Below are positions 49,528 through 59,447 of a stretch of 64,000 bases of DNA, piece by piece. Each line of letters begins with the position of its first letter. Positions within the stretch are counted from its first letter, which is position 1. The position numbers and the translations under genes were made by a program. Origin of the DNA: Cephalotrichum gorgonifer (taxonomy: Eukaryota; Ascomycota; Sordariomycetes; Microascales; Microascaceae); assembly GCA_900312665.1 (NCBI GenBank), contig ONZQ02000013.1:682001-746000 (forward strand), written 5' to 3'. The notes below the pieces were generated by a model, which did not search any database, was not told the DNA's origin, and saw nothing but the letters and a program-made list of their open reading frames with translations.

Positions 49528-50949
49528 ATGGCAACCCCCCAGAATAAGCCGCGGAGGCCATCCCTCCAAATCAATACCACCCAAGTCCCGACATCCAAGT
49601 TCACGGCCCCGCGGAAGATCGTCATGGTCGATCCGAAAGATCCTACCGCTTTTAACACACTTTCAAACGTCTATGCCACCGTCATCGACCGGAAAACTCC
49701 AATCCAGCCCGACCCTGTAACGGCGGTTAATACCCGCCAGCCCTTTAAAACCCAGACGGACTTCCGGGGCGACCAACAGCACCAGCCCCAAGCGTATACG
49801 CCATACATCACCCATGGCCCCACCTACCCCGACACGCCGCTTACCGCCCACCCAAAGTCGCCGATGAACAATCCTGAGTTCGTCTTCCCTAGTGCAATGA
49901 CGTCGACGCCGCCTCTCTCCGCCGGCCCAGTCGAGAACAATGCTCCGACTTTCACTTTCACACCCGCCGACATGTCCAAGAGACTGTCCCTTAACACCAA
50001 CGTCGCACGACCGGCCAAGCTGGACGCCCCCCTTACGCCGCACCAGAACAGGCCGACGCCCACCATAATAACTACGCCGCCCAGTAAACCACCTTACACA
50101 CACCCCCGGACCCTTCACAGCATCCTTCGAAACTCGCCTCTCCCTCCGGCGACTGCACGGCAGGTAGCCTCCCCCAGGAGGCAATCTGTTCGGCTACAGC
50201 AGAAGGCGGCCAAACGGGTCGGCTACAACAACCCCCTCACCCAGACGATCGTCAACAGCAAGTATGTCTTCTCTCATGTAGACCTTCTGACCGAGGACAT
50301 ATCACCATCGCCAATATCACCCGTCGTACCGGACCAGGAAATGGCCGCGCTCGACACTGAGACGTCGAGCACGGACGAGGACACGAGAGACGGTGGCATG
50401 ACGCCCGGTCCTCTCGAAGACATGAGAAGGAAGATGGCCGGGTTAGGAACCTCCTCGCCCCTGACCGGACCCGGGGGCATCCGCAAGCGGAAGAAGAAGG
50501 AGAAGAAGAGGCAGTGGACCTGGACGATTAACACCGACGACGACCCGGACGACGATGTCGGTGGGGCCATTGCTGCCATCCGTGCTGCAGCTGCGCGCGC
50601 AAAGGGTAACCCCGCGGCTGAAAATCCCGGCGCTAATGAGCCATCCCACTTCCTTCAGCCGACCGTTTATATCCCAGACTCTACGCCGAGTTTGTGCAGT
50701 CAGGACTCCGAGGCCGAGTCACAGGACGTTGAGATGTCTGACTCGAGCAGCCTGATGTCGGAGAATAGCAGCAGGGCGGTAACGCCGAGTGGGATGGATC
50801 TCGACGATATGACGCCGCTTGGCAACAAGGAAAAGCCGGGGCTCTGGCCCGTCGTTGTGGGGGGCGAGGGGTTCGAGGAGGGGAGGGAATCTGGGGCGTC
50901 TAGGGAGAGGAAGGATACTCCAGTGCCTCCTGATCTGGCGGTTGCATAG
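49528..50949 (+). CDS. Conserved fungal protein of unknown function (473 aa)
   Basis: Single exon. I believe similar proteins occur across filamentous ascomycetes, some with the unhelpful label glucan 4, but cannot confirm this here. It is mostly disordered and rich in Pro, Ser and Thr. Likely conserved blocks are KIVMVDPKDPTAFNTLSNVY near the N-terminus, HPRTLHSILRNSPLPP, SPRRQSVRLQQKAAKRVGYN and NPLTQTIVNSKYVFSHVDLL. Many Ser/Thr-Pro sites, basic patches (IRKRKKKEKKRQW, a likely nuclear signal) and acidic stretches suggest a nuclear, phosphorylation-controlled protein, possibly with cell-cycle dependence; this is inference. No membrane span or signal peptide. The upstream region is unusually long, and the ATG is abutted by a palindrome. 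Confidence 0.75.
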   Translation: MATPQNKPRRPSLQINTTQVPTSKFTAPRKIVMVDPKDPTAFNTLSNVYATVIDRKTPIQPDPVTAVNTRQPFKTQTDFRGDQQHQPQAYTPYITHGPTYPDTPLTAHPKSPMNNPEFVFPSAMTSTPPLSAGPVENNAPTFTFTPADMSKRLSLNTNVARPAKLDAPLTPHQNRPTPTIITTPPSKPPYTHPRTLHSILRNSPLPPATARQVASPRRQSVRLQQKAAKRVGYNNPLTQTIVNSKYVFSHVDLLTEDISPSPISPVVPDQEMAALDTETSSTDEDTRDGGMTPGPLEDMRRKMAGLGTSSPLTGPGGIRKRKKKEKKRQWTWTINTDDDPDDDVGGAIAAIRAAAARAKGNPAAENPGANEPSHFLQPTVYIPDSTPSLCSQDSEAESQDVEMSDSSSLMSENSSRAVTPSGMDLDDMTPLGNKEKPGLWPVVVGGEGFEEGRESGASRERKDTPVPPDLAVA

Positions 50950-51661
50950 GTTGGTGGTTTCGGGAGTTGTGACGCCTTACATGTATGCTCTTTGAACAGG
51001 GTTTGTGTCTTATGTCGAAGACTGGGCCGTTCCACCGGCTCAGGTTCGTTACAGGAGGGAGTATTGTCCGGTGAGATTTTGTATCATACCTGTATTTTGT
51101 CTTGCATTTGCATCCATAGCGACGAGTTATGAACTCATGAAATTTGGAATATACTTGTTTCGACGTCAAGAGCGCTCCGATCATACTGGTCCTGAACTTT
51201 TCCAGCACCCGTCGATGAAGTAAGTCAGTCTTAGGTGTTATTAGCACTTGGCGATACGAGAGGGCAAACGGTCGTGATTGAAGAGGGGGTCCCGTGATAA
51301 CTCATCGGGTTCTATTGGTAGGGACATCTATGAGAGGACTGATTTGACGGGGCTAGTAACTATTAGTTAGAAGCGGCGCAAATCGGATTCTCCACAATGA
51401 ATTATCCCCGGTCATGGTTCCTGAGGTTCTGGAGTTTGTGAAAGAACCCCCTCCGCATCTCCTCGGGGCGTTGGAGAGCGGGACGGGTTCCCACAGCTGG
51501 TGCCGGCTGAATAGATTATCAGACCAAACCCCACTCACTAATAGTTTATCGGAGGAGGGACGATAAAAAAAATATTTTGAGCCCACCGCCCTTGGTGGAG
51601 GGGCTTCCAGACAATTACACTGCTCCGAAGTGAGCAAAAGTACGACACAAGACCAGACAAG
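50950..51661. other. Intergenic, upstream of RRP12
   Basis: About 710 bp with the 3' flank of the unknown gene and the RRP12 promoter; nothing recognised. Confidence 0.45.
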
Positions 51662-54600
51662 ATGGCTTCTCCGACTTTTGAAGAGAAGATTGCCAAAATC
51701 AAGTCCCCAGGGCTTGAAAGTCAACAAAGAGTGAGTTCCATTCCTAGCTGTCTTGCTGTGGTTGGAAGGTGTAAGAAAAGGTCTTTTTTTTTTCTAACAA
51801 GCCTCTCTATACAGAATGTACACATTCTCGGCGCCATCGAGGAGACATTAAAAGAGCAGAACACACCGAACACACCGACGGGATACTTCGCTGCCCTCCT
51901 AGCCGTCCTCGAGCAATCCAACAATGCGCTCGAGAAGGGCGCGTCGGACGAGGACATGAAGGTCATCGCCCCTGTCGTGTACCTCCTCGACGTGATCATG
52001 CCCTACGCCCCCGAGCCACTCCTTCGCGCAAAATTCAACCAGATCGTTCATATCGTCTTGACGCTCTCCAGGCGCGGCGGAGACGCACTCCTCACGCGGT
52101 CCTGCATCGGGTGCATCGAGACGCTCATCATCGCGCAGGACGCCGCTGCGTGGGAGCTCTCCTCGTACGTGGCCGGCCCGCGACTCGCCATCTCATCCCT
52201 GATCCCCTTCTACGAGGACCCGAGGCCCAAGATCCGCAAGAGGGCCTGCGACGCGCTGAAGAATATCCTCTCCCACCCGCCGCCCAGCCCGGCGCTCGAC
52301 CACCCGGCGTCCGAGATGTGCGCGCAGCAGGTCATGACGTACCTTACCGATCTGAAGAAGAAGCAGGCCGCGGCGGACGCGGACCAGGCCGTCTTCCGCG
52401 CGCTTCAGCTCACGAAGGCCGTTGCGGGCGGCACGGGCGGCTGGCCCAGCAAGCAGATCGAGCCTCTGTGCGAGCTGCTCCTGGGGGTCGCGAAGGCCGG
52501 AACGGAACAGATGACCAAGATGATTTTCGACGTGTTCGAGATCGTCTTCGAGGGCATGGCGGACGAGGTATCCTCGTCGAGGCTGCCGAGGATGATGGAG
52601 GTCATTGTGCAGCTTCAGCCGTCGCCGAGCGACACGCAGCTGGTGCCGCCGTGGTTGGCCATCGTCTCGAGGGGTTACGACGTCTCCGCGCAGGTCGAGC
52701 CTGAGGAGACCTTCCAGAAGCTTCCCGAGGTGTTCGAGATGGTGTCTAAGTTTATGGAGTCTCCCGCTGAGAACATCCGTATCTCGGCCTCCGAATGTCT
52801 CATCTCGTTCATGGTCAACTGTGTTCCTAACCAGGTCCTGCTTGAACCCTCCATCTACGACCAGAAGATCCTGGAGAAGGTGGCGAGATTGGCAGAGGGT
52901 CTCCTGAGCGTACAGTACCAGGCCGCCTGGCTAGAGACGTTCAACGTCCTGGGCGCCATGTTCGAGGCCCTGCGGTGGGCGGCCAACCCCGTCATGCTCA
53001 ACATCACAAAGCTCATCGGAGAGATCAGGGGCAACAGCTCCTTTAGGAGTAAGAAGGAGGCTGATGAGGTCCTCGGCCAGGCCGTACGTGCCATGGGGCC
53101 CGAAGCCGTCCTTTCGGTCTTGCCGCTCAACCTCGTGAATCCCGCAAAGGGTGCGCCCGGAAGGGCGTGGCTGATGCCCATCCTGCGATCCTATGTCAGC
53201 AACACGAACCTAGCCCACTTCAAGTCCGAGATGGTGACGCTGAGCGAGGCCATGTTCCAGCGAGTCCTGAACCACGGCGAAGCCGAGAAGACGATGGAGA
53301 TCAAGATCTTTGAGACCCTGGTGCAGCAGGTTTGGTCCACCCTACCCGGGTACTGCGACCTCCCGCTGGACTTGATCGCATCCTTCGACCAGGGATTCGC
53401 GGAGATCCTCGCCAACATCCTCTATCAGCAGGTAGAGTTGAGGCTGGATGTCTGCCGCTCGTTAAGGATGCTTGTGGACTCCAACAAGGCAATCGCCACC
53501 ATCGAGGAGGAAGACGACCTAGTACTGCAGAGCCGCGTAAGTCAGCAGCAGGCGACCGAGAACCTCGCGCACCTGGGCACGTTCGCCGCGAACATGCTGG
53601 CTGTGCTCTTCAATGTCTACACACAGACGCTACCCCAGTCTAGGGGCCCGATACTGCAGACCATCAACGCATTCCTCAGCATCACACCCCAGGACGAGCT
53701 CATGACCACCTTCGAAAGGGTCACGAAGTTGCTCGGCGAAGAGCTCGACAAGGAGCCGCCCAAGCACAACCCCAGGAGCCTAAAGGAGGAGAAGATGCCC
53801 TCGACGAGCAACACGCTCATGGACCTCGTCATTACGATCTCCCCGTATCTTCCTCGCGAGGCCTTCGGCACACTCTTCGAGATTGCCGCGGCAGTAATCG
53901 ACAGGGAAAACGAGCCCCAGCTGCAGAAGAAGGCCTACAAGCTCCTCCCACGCCTAAGCGAATCCGAGGAGGGCGTCGTGGCGCTTACCGAGCGCAACGA
54001 GGAATTGCAGGCACTGCTCATCCAACACTCAGACAAGGTCTCCGCCCCCGCGCGCAGGGACAGACTCGCGGCCCTCTCGACACTCATTACCCACCTTCCC
54101 AGCACCGCCCTCCACTTTATCCCCCAGGTCCTTAGCGAAGTCGTCATCTGCTGCAAGGAGAACAACGAGAAGGCCCGCGAGACGGCCTACGACGTCGTGG
54201 TGCAGATGGGCGAGACCCTGATCGCGAACGCCGGTACCACCATCGACAACAGCAAGGTTACACACATGCCGGACGATGCGCCGCCAGTCACGGCCAGCAT
54301 AGAGGAGTACTTTACCATGGTGAGCGCCGGCCTCGCGGGCAGCACGCCGCACATGATCTCCGCCACCATCACGGCGCTGAGCCGCATGCTCTACGAGTTC
54401 GCGCCGGTGCTGGGGCAACAGACGCTCAAGGACCTCGTGGAGACGATGGACCTCTTCCTGACATCCAACAACCGCGAGATCGCCAAGTCGGTGCTGGGCT
54501 TCGTCAAGATTGTCATCATCCGTCTCGACGTGAGCCTCGTGAAGGAGCGCATGGGTACCCTCGTGCCGAACCTGATCGTCTGGAGCCACGAGCACAAGGG

Positions 54601-55480
54601 CCACTTCAAGGCCAAGGTAAAGCACATCCTCGAGCGCATGATCCGCCGCTTCGGGTACGACATTATCCACGAAAACTGCCCGGAGCCGGACAGGAAGCTC
54701 CTCGTCAACATCCGCAAGACGAAGGAGAGGACGAAGCGGAAGAAGGACGAGGCGCGCGAGGGCGGCGGGGCCGATGGGTCCAGCGACGAGGAGAAGGGCG
54801 CTGGGGATGCCAAGTTCGATAACGAGTACGACGAGGCGCTATATAGCAGCGACGACTCCGAGGACGACGGCGTCGGGCGGGGCGCCGACGGGAAGTGGAA
54901 GGGCAAGGGCGCGAACGCGTACATCGTCGAGGACGAGCACGAGCCGCTCGACCTCCTCGACAAGCGGTCGCTGGCCAACATCTCCTCCACGAGGCCCCAG
55001 AAGATGAAGAAGAAGGGGAAGACGAGCGCCAAGGTCGACCTCGACGGGAAGCTCATCCTCCAGGACGACGCGATGGATATTGACGGCGGGGCCGGCGCGG
55101 AGGGCTCGGGCGTCAACGCTTACGTCGCGGCGCTGAAGGGCAAGGACGCCGGGCGGCGCATCCGTGGCGGGAAGCTCAAGTTCTCGAATAAGAGGAGGGC
55201 CGGTGGTGATGACGATGATGAGGATGGCGGTGAGATCAGCGATGATCAGGCCTTTGCGCTGAGGCGGAAGCTGAATGGTCCGCCCCGGGGTAGGGGCAGG
55301 GGTGGGGATTCGCGCGGTGGACGGGGAGACTCGAGGGGCGGAAGGGGTGGCTTTGGCGGTAGGGGTGGAAGCGGAGGCGGCAGGGGAGGCGGCGGAAGGG
55401 GTGGGAGCAGGGGGGGGATCGGAGCCGGGCGGAGGGGGCTAGGTATTGAGAAGAGGAGAGGCGGCTTCGGGAGCAGATAG
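51662..55480 (+). CDS. RRP12: Ribosome biogenesis/export factor Rrp12
   Basis: Modelled as exons 51662-51730 and 51815-55480, 1244 residues. The 84-bp first intron (GTGAGT, polypyrimidine tract, TACAG) contains no stop and is a multiple of three, so retention would add 28 residues. Splicing gives SQQRNVHILGAIEETLKEQ. Rrp12 is a HEAT-repeat protein that helps export both ribosomal subunits and matures pre-40S particles. N-terminal HEAT repeats contain TPTGYFAALLAVLEQ and ALLTRSCIGCIETLIIAQDA; the NUC173 domain follows. The C-terminal third is helical, then acidic/basic (KRKKDEAREGG, SSDDSEDDG). The final 70 residues are an RGG tail (RGRGGDSRGGRGDSRGG and on), typical of nucleolar RNA-binding proteins. 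Confidence 0.93.
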   Translation: MASPTFEEKIAKIKSPGLESQQRVSSIPSCLAVVGRCKKRSFFFLTSLSIQNVHILGAIEETLKEQNTPNTPTGYFAALLAVLEQSNNALEKGASDEDMKVIAPVVYLLDVIMPYAPEPLLRAKFNQIVHIVLTLSRRGGDALLTRSCIGCIETLIIAQDAAAWELSSYVAGPRLAISSLIPFYEDPRPKIRKRACDALKNILSHPPPSPALDHPASEMCAQQVMTYLTDLKKKQAAADADQAVFRALQLTKAVAGGTGGWPSKQIEPLCELLLGVAKAGTEQMTKMIFDVFEIVFEGMADEVSSSRLPRMMEVIVQLQPSPSDTQLVPPWLAIVSRGYDVSAQVEPEETFQKLPEVFEMVSKFMESPAENIRISASECLISFMVNCVPNQVLLEPSIYDQKILEKVARLAEGLLSVQYQAAWLETFNVLGAMFEALRWAANPVMLNITKLIGEIRGNSSFRSKKEADEVLGQAVRAMGPEAVLSVLPLNLVNPAKGAPGRAWLMPILRSYVSNTNLAHFKSEMVTLSEAMFQRVLNHGEAEKTMEIKIFETLVQQVWSTLPGYCDLPLDLIASFDQGFAEILANILYQQVELRLDVCRSLRMLVDSNKAIATIEEEDDLVLQSRVSQQQATENLAHLGTFAANMLAVLFNVYTQTLPQSRGPILQTINAFLSITPQDELMTTFERVTKLLGEELDKEPPKHNPRSLKEEKMPSTSNTLMDLVITISPYLPREAFGTLFEIAAAVIDRENEPQLQKKAYKLLPRLSESEEGVVALTERNEELQALLIQHSDKVSAPARRDRLAALSTLITHLPSTALHFIPQVLSEVVICCKENNEKARETAYDVVVQMGETLIANAGTTIDNSKVTHMPDDAPPVTASIEEYFTMVSAGLAGSTPHMISATITALSRMLYEFAPVLGQQTLKDLVETMDLFLTSNNREIAKSVLGFVKIVIIRLDVSLVKERMGTLVPNLIVWSHEHKGHFKAKVKHILERMIRRFGYDIIHENCPEPDRKLLVNIRKTKERTKRKKDEAREGGGADGSSDEEKGAGDAKFDNEYDEALYSSDDSEDDGVGRGADGKWKGKGANAYIVEDEHEPLDLLDKRSLANISSTRPQKMKKKGKTSAKVDLDGKLILQDDAMDIDGGAGAEGSGVNAYVAALKGKDAGRRIRGGKLKFSNKRRAGGDDDDEDGGEISDDQAFALRRKLNGPPRGRGRGGDSRGGRGDSRGGRGGFGGRGGSGGGRGGGGRGGSRGGIGAGRRGLGIEKRRGGFGSR

Positions 55481-55767
55481 AGAGAGCTTGCATGGGCTTT
55501 AATTTGATATCATCATCGTTTGTTTTATAGACCTTTCTCATCATGAATCTTTTTTTTCTTTTTTCTCTTGTCCAGATTAACAGAGATAAAAGGTCTGTTC
55601 TCCATATTAACGCAGATAGAACTTCGGGTGCGACATCTCTCGGTATGAAACCTCCCTCTTCTTGCTCCAAGCATCGTGGATAGAACCTCAGTTGTATAGA
55701 CCGCCAGAACGGACAAAGCTGGTGCTATGGCATCCAAGTTTTATTTACAATACAACAATAATATCCT
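55481..55767. other. RRP12 3' flank
   Basis: T-rich stretch near 55550 and no coding signal; convergent with the candidate cysteine-rich gene. Confidence 0.4.
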
Positions 55768-56324
55768 CTACAGAAGCGAGAGCATGTCTCTCGCCATCAA
55801 ACTTCCATCCTCATGGCAGAACTCGGTGAAAATCTTCGGGCAAGAAGGTCCCGCCTGGTCGGGCGGTTCCTTGGGGTCATTCTTCGCCAGTCGTTTACCT
55901 AGACAGCCACGGGGTTTTTTGGCTGCCAAAGTGATATACCGGCGGTGGTTTACTGAGCAGCACAAAGCGACGCCCACTTACCTTTCGAGCACAGTCCCTT
56001 CTTCTTTCCCTTCTTGCAGGGTGGACTGGACTCACCAATGTCGGGGTCGGGCAAGACGGCGACAGTGCCTACGACGCAGTCTACGAATAGACTTCGGGAG
56101 GACCTCCCATGGAGCATTTCACAAGGACTGAGCGATGTGAAACGGCCATTTCGAGAATTGAACATTCTCTGTTGTGTTTTGAACAAAACTCTAGGTAGCA
56201 CCTTGCTCGGGTGAGTTGGTCCCGAGCAGGGCCTATGCTGAATGGATATCCCCCTCCTTTGCCATGCCGGTTGTTTTTGAACGCTGAACGCCCCGGGATT
56301 CGTGTCATACCTGTTCCCTCCCAT
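55768..56324 (-). CDS. Candidate small cysteine-rich protein, two exons
   Basis: No family recognised. The minus strand joins 56324-55982 to 55922-55768 through a 59-bp intron (GTAAGT donor, TTTGGCAG acceptor, phase 1). The result ends with five spaced cysteines: CKKGKKKGLCSKAKKPRGC, then SCPKIF and EFCHEDGSLMA. Without the intron each half runs into a stop. The product is at most 165 residues. The real start may be an internal methionine, because the first part looks unlike protein and a clear signal peptide is lacking (SLFVDCVVGTVAVL is only weakly hydrophobic). It could be a secreted or intracellular metal- or RNA-binding peptide. The position, between RRP12 and RPL26, would otherwise be unusually empty. 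Confidence 0.35.
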
Positions 56325-56444
56325 AGTCGTGAAACCCTCGTATCCGGCCTTTCAAATGGATTGAAAAGGTCTCGAAATGTCCGTCTTTTTTGTTATCATT
56401 CCTTGCGTCGTTTTTTTATTCAAGTAGCGAGAAAACCGGCTGGT

Positions 56445-57009
56445 TTACTCGTCGTCCTTGACGCGGGTCTCGCGGCCCCTCCTGATCTTCTCAAGGATGG
56501 CCTCACGGTCCTTGTCGATCTTGAGCTTGTTGATGACGACCTTGCTGGGGTGGATGCCGACCTGGACGCTCTGGCCGTTCGCCTTGTCGCGGGTGACGCG
56601 CTCGATGTGGATGACATACTTGAGGCGGTAGACGGAGACGACCTTGCCCTCGCGGCCCTTGAAGGACCCGCGGACGACGGTGACCTCGTCGTCCTTGCGG
56701 ATGGGGATGCTGCGGACCTGTGGGCGGGGAGTCAGCACATGGAGGCCTCGGGGCTAGGGAAAACAACGAGGTAGAAGGAATGGGAGGAGAGTCGTACGTT
56801 GTGCTGCTCACGGAGCTCCTTGCTGAGAGGCGCGCTCATGATGACACGGCGGACGCTGGAGGGAGCGCTGAAGTGCGCCTTGCGCGACTTGCGCCTCGAC
56901 GAGTGGGAGACTGCATTATTGGACGTCAGTGACTCAATTCCCCAATTTGTGGTTCTCCGTGGATTCTCACGGTCTTCGTTGAGGGGTGGTACTCACGCTT
57001 GGCAACCAT
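56445..57009 (-). CDS. RPL26: 60S ribosomal protein L26 (uL24)
   Basis: Three exons: 57009-56997, 56910-56798 and 56717-56445, 132 residues. The first exon is just MVAK plus one base. GT-AG introns of 86 and 80 bp rebuild MVAKLSHSSRRKSRKAHFSA and REQHNVRSIPIRKDDEV. uL24 binds 25S rRNA near the exit tunnel. Conserved blocks are SRRKSRKAHFSAPSSVRR, MSAPLSKELREQHN, the KOW motif in IRKDDEVTVVRGSFKGREGK and YVIHIERVTRDKANGQSVQV, and the C-terminal GIHPSKVVINKLKIDKDR. Early introns near the ATG are usual in fungal ribosomal protein genes. A CACGTG box lies about 135 bp upstream. Confidence 0.96.
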
Positions 57010-57909
57010 TTTGAAGACCTGGGTGATGCTGGAGTTAGTAGGTTGGGTGAGACTCGGAGCAGAATTGAAGCTGAGAAATTTCTGTGAGGTAAAGCATGTG
57101 TGGGCAAAAAAAGTGTAATTGACAAAGTGGGGTGGCCCTTACCACGTGATCGCACCAGCTTTGTGATAAGTATACCCGGTGAATACCCGAAAATCAAGTT
57201 CCTCGGTGAGTTCGGTCGATTTGCACGAGCCCGGTGTGGGTCGAGAAGCTATTTTAGTTACAAGTAAGAGGACGAACCTCGAGTGGTTGATCAATACTCC
57301 TCCGTATGAGCATTGTAGTCATAAGGGGCCTGGAAATATCTCCAAGTATCAACAAGAATGGAGACTAAGCAATCCCTAACGCCATAGACAACTCCTCTGG
57401 CTGGTGTAGGAACGAGGAGTCTGGAGAGCCAACATCAAAATTGCAAGCAAAAAGAAAACATACAACACCAGGGATTCGCTGGTCGTCACCGACCCAACTA
57501 CTAGTCTAGCGCTTCGTGGTTTATGTATAGGGGAGCGGACGGGACCCTCAGTTTTCCACGAGCTATGGTCGTATGTACTAGACCTTTGTCTGGCTAGGCC
57601 TGATAGACTCAACCTTGCCCTATCCCGGGTGCTCGACACGACCGTGGTCCCAGCCATTAGAGTGTCTAGCAAGCCATTGTGTGTTGTCATCCGGCCTGAG
57701 AGCAAGCATGTGTGGTGGAATGGAACGCCTGTCAGTGGTTCGCATTACTCTTCAAACATTCCCTCGCAAAGTAGTTAGAGACGAATCACGCTGTCCGCTA
57801 TGATACAACCCTCCCGCCTCAAGATAGAAACAAGAAGAGTGGTGTCAGATTCTATGGTTACATGTTTAGTCTATACAAGGTGTCCGTCTACTTCGTACAA
57901 TCCCCCCGG
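57010..57909. other. Intergenic, RPL26 promoter and COX11 3' flank
   Basis: About 900 bp; apart from the E-box there is no recognisable element and small frames look random. Confidence 0.45.
57143..57148. promoter_or_regulatory. CACGTG E-box upstream of RPL26
   Basis: A perfect CACGTG lies about 135 bp from the RPL26 start codon. bHLH factors bind this hexamer; function here is unproven. Confidence 0.3.
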
Positions 57910-58922
57910 CTATGCTACCGCTGGCGCCTTGAATTTCCCGTTATCGTCGTATCTCGCCTCTGGACTACAGTTAGCCACCTGAACCTAGGATAAAGGGCAA
58001 GGGCATGGGGGTTGGGGCGGCGGAACTCACTGAAGAAGGTATAGTTAAGCGTCACGGTCTTAACGTTCCTCATGTTGAAGTCGTCCAACAGGTCTGGATC
58101 AAGGTAGAAGAACACGGGCATATCAACCGTCTCTCCCGCAGCCAGCCTCTGCTCCTCGAAGCAGAAGCATTGGATCTTGCTAAAGTACGGCGCCACCTGG
58201 GCGGGCGTCACGCTGTACGTGGCCACGCCAATGATGTCCTGGTCGCTCGTGTTGGTGGCGGTGTAGAAGGCGAGGGCGGTCTCGCCAGGGTGAACGCTGA
58301 CCTCCTTCTGCTGCGGGGTGAACTTCCAGGGGAGGACGTCGGAGACGGAGGAGTTGAAGGTCACGCGGATGCGCGGGGCCGTGGTGACGGGGTGCAGGCG
58401 GTCGGCGATGTCGGGGTTCGAGTCGGGAGAGTTGACGCGGATGGGCTGGCCGCCCCAGCCGATCTTTTGGCAGATCTGGATAGCCCGTTGTCAGCGGGGC
58501 GATGTTCTATTCTCCTGTTCGGATTCGGGTATAGGGAAAGGGCTTTACCATCTTGTACAAGGGCACCGAGCCGTAGGACAGGCCGGCGGTCGCCAGGATG
58601 ACGCTCAGGACGTAAAAGCTAGACGGCGGGAGCGTGAGCGGGTGATACAACAAGACTTAAAACCCCTCCAGGGCTGAACATGGGAGAAAGAAACCTACGC
58701 CGCTGTCTTATTCTTTTCCTTGTAGTGAGCGCGCAGCTTCTCCATCGTCTGCTCCTGCGTCGGCCGCGCAGTCGGATTCCCGCCGCTGGCCGCGCCCGAG
58801 GCGCTGCGCCGACACGATCGGGCCCATTGTCGGGACTGGATAAGGGGGGATTGTCGCTCGAAGCACCCAAGTGCCTGCTGGGGCTTCTGGAGCCGCCAGA
58901 GGAGGCTACGGGAGGGGTTCAT
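57910..58922 (-). CDS. COX11: Cytochrome c oxidase copper chaperone Cox11 (CtaG family)
   Basis: Four exons: 58922-58699, 58618-58549, 58475-58031 and 57959-57910, 262 residues. All introns are GT-AG (80, 73 and 71 bp). The last one is easily missed, since the frame runs on to a stop at 57915; splicing instead rebuilds LNYTFFKARYDDNGKFKAP, the family ending. Cox11 inserts copper into the CuB site of Cox1 at the inner membrane. The N-terminus is a mitochondrial presequence (NPSRSLLWRLQKPQQ). KLRAHYKEKNKTAAFYVLSV leads into one membrane span, followed by VPLYKMICQKIGWGGQP. The intermembrane-space domain has WKFTPQQKEVSVHPGETALA, the copper motif CFCF (C200, C202) and MPVFFYLDPDLL. It is divergent from the FAD oxidoreductase. 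Confidence 0.93.
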
Positions 58923-59447
58923 TGTTCATTGCGGGTTGGCGAGAGAAGTCCCGAGAGGAATCGGATGTTGTCGTCGAGCAAAAGCTCAAGTTGATGGCTG
59001 ACAGCTAGCGCGGGACAAATAATAGTGGGGCGGTGGAACTTACAAGGGGCTAGTCACGCCGGGCCGGGTCAATGGTAGCTCGAACCATCCTGGCTCTTGG
59101 TCATCAACTCCAACTCCCGCCGGATCAACCAATGCTTGTGCAACCTGCGACGCGATAACCTTGGTCCACCGGCCTGGCATGGTTGAAACAAGTGATGGCC
59201 GGGAAAACCATCGATGGAACCTGGTTCGAGGCCCGAGTTACATGATGCATGGATTCCATACGCTGCGCCAGAAGGGCCGGCCCCTTCCCGCGCACTCGCT
59301 CACTTCCGGTGTGCTGTCGTGCTTCTCTCTCAACTCTCTGGCCTGGTCACTTACTGCGTGTCCCTTCAATTGCGTGAGAAATCAAATGTCCTTTGCATAC
59401 AAGTGTATAAGTGTTCTCAGTTGAAATTATTTTCGAGTTGAGTTTTG
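58923..59447. other. Divergent promoter region, COX11 / FAD oxidoreductase
   Basis: About 525 bp between divergent start codons; no clear element noted. Confidence 0.4.

Noticed and set aside
57915..58031. Longer COX11 C-terminus read straight through
   Set aside because: The residues after LNYTFF do not resemble Cox11. A GTGAGT/CTAAC/CCAG intron restores the family ending.
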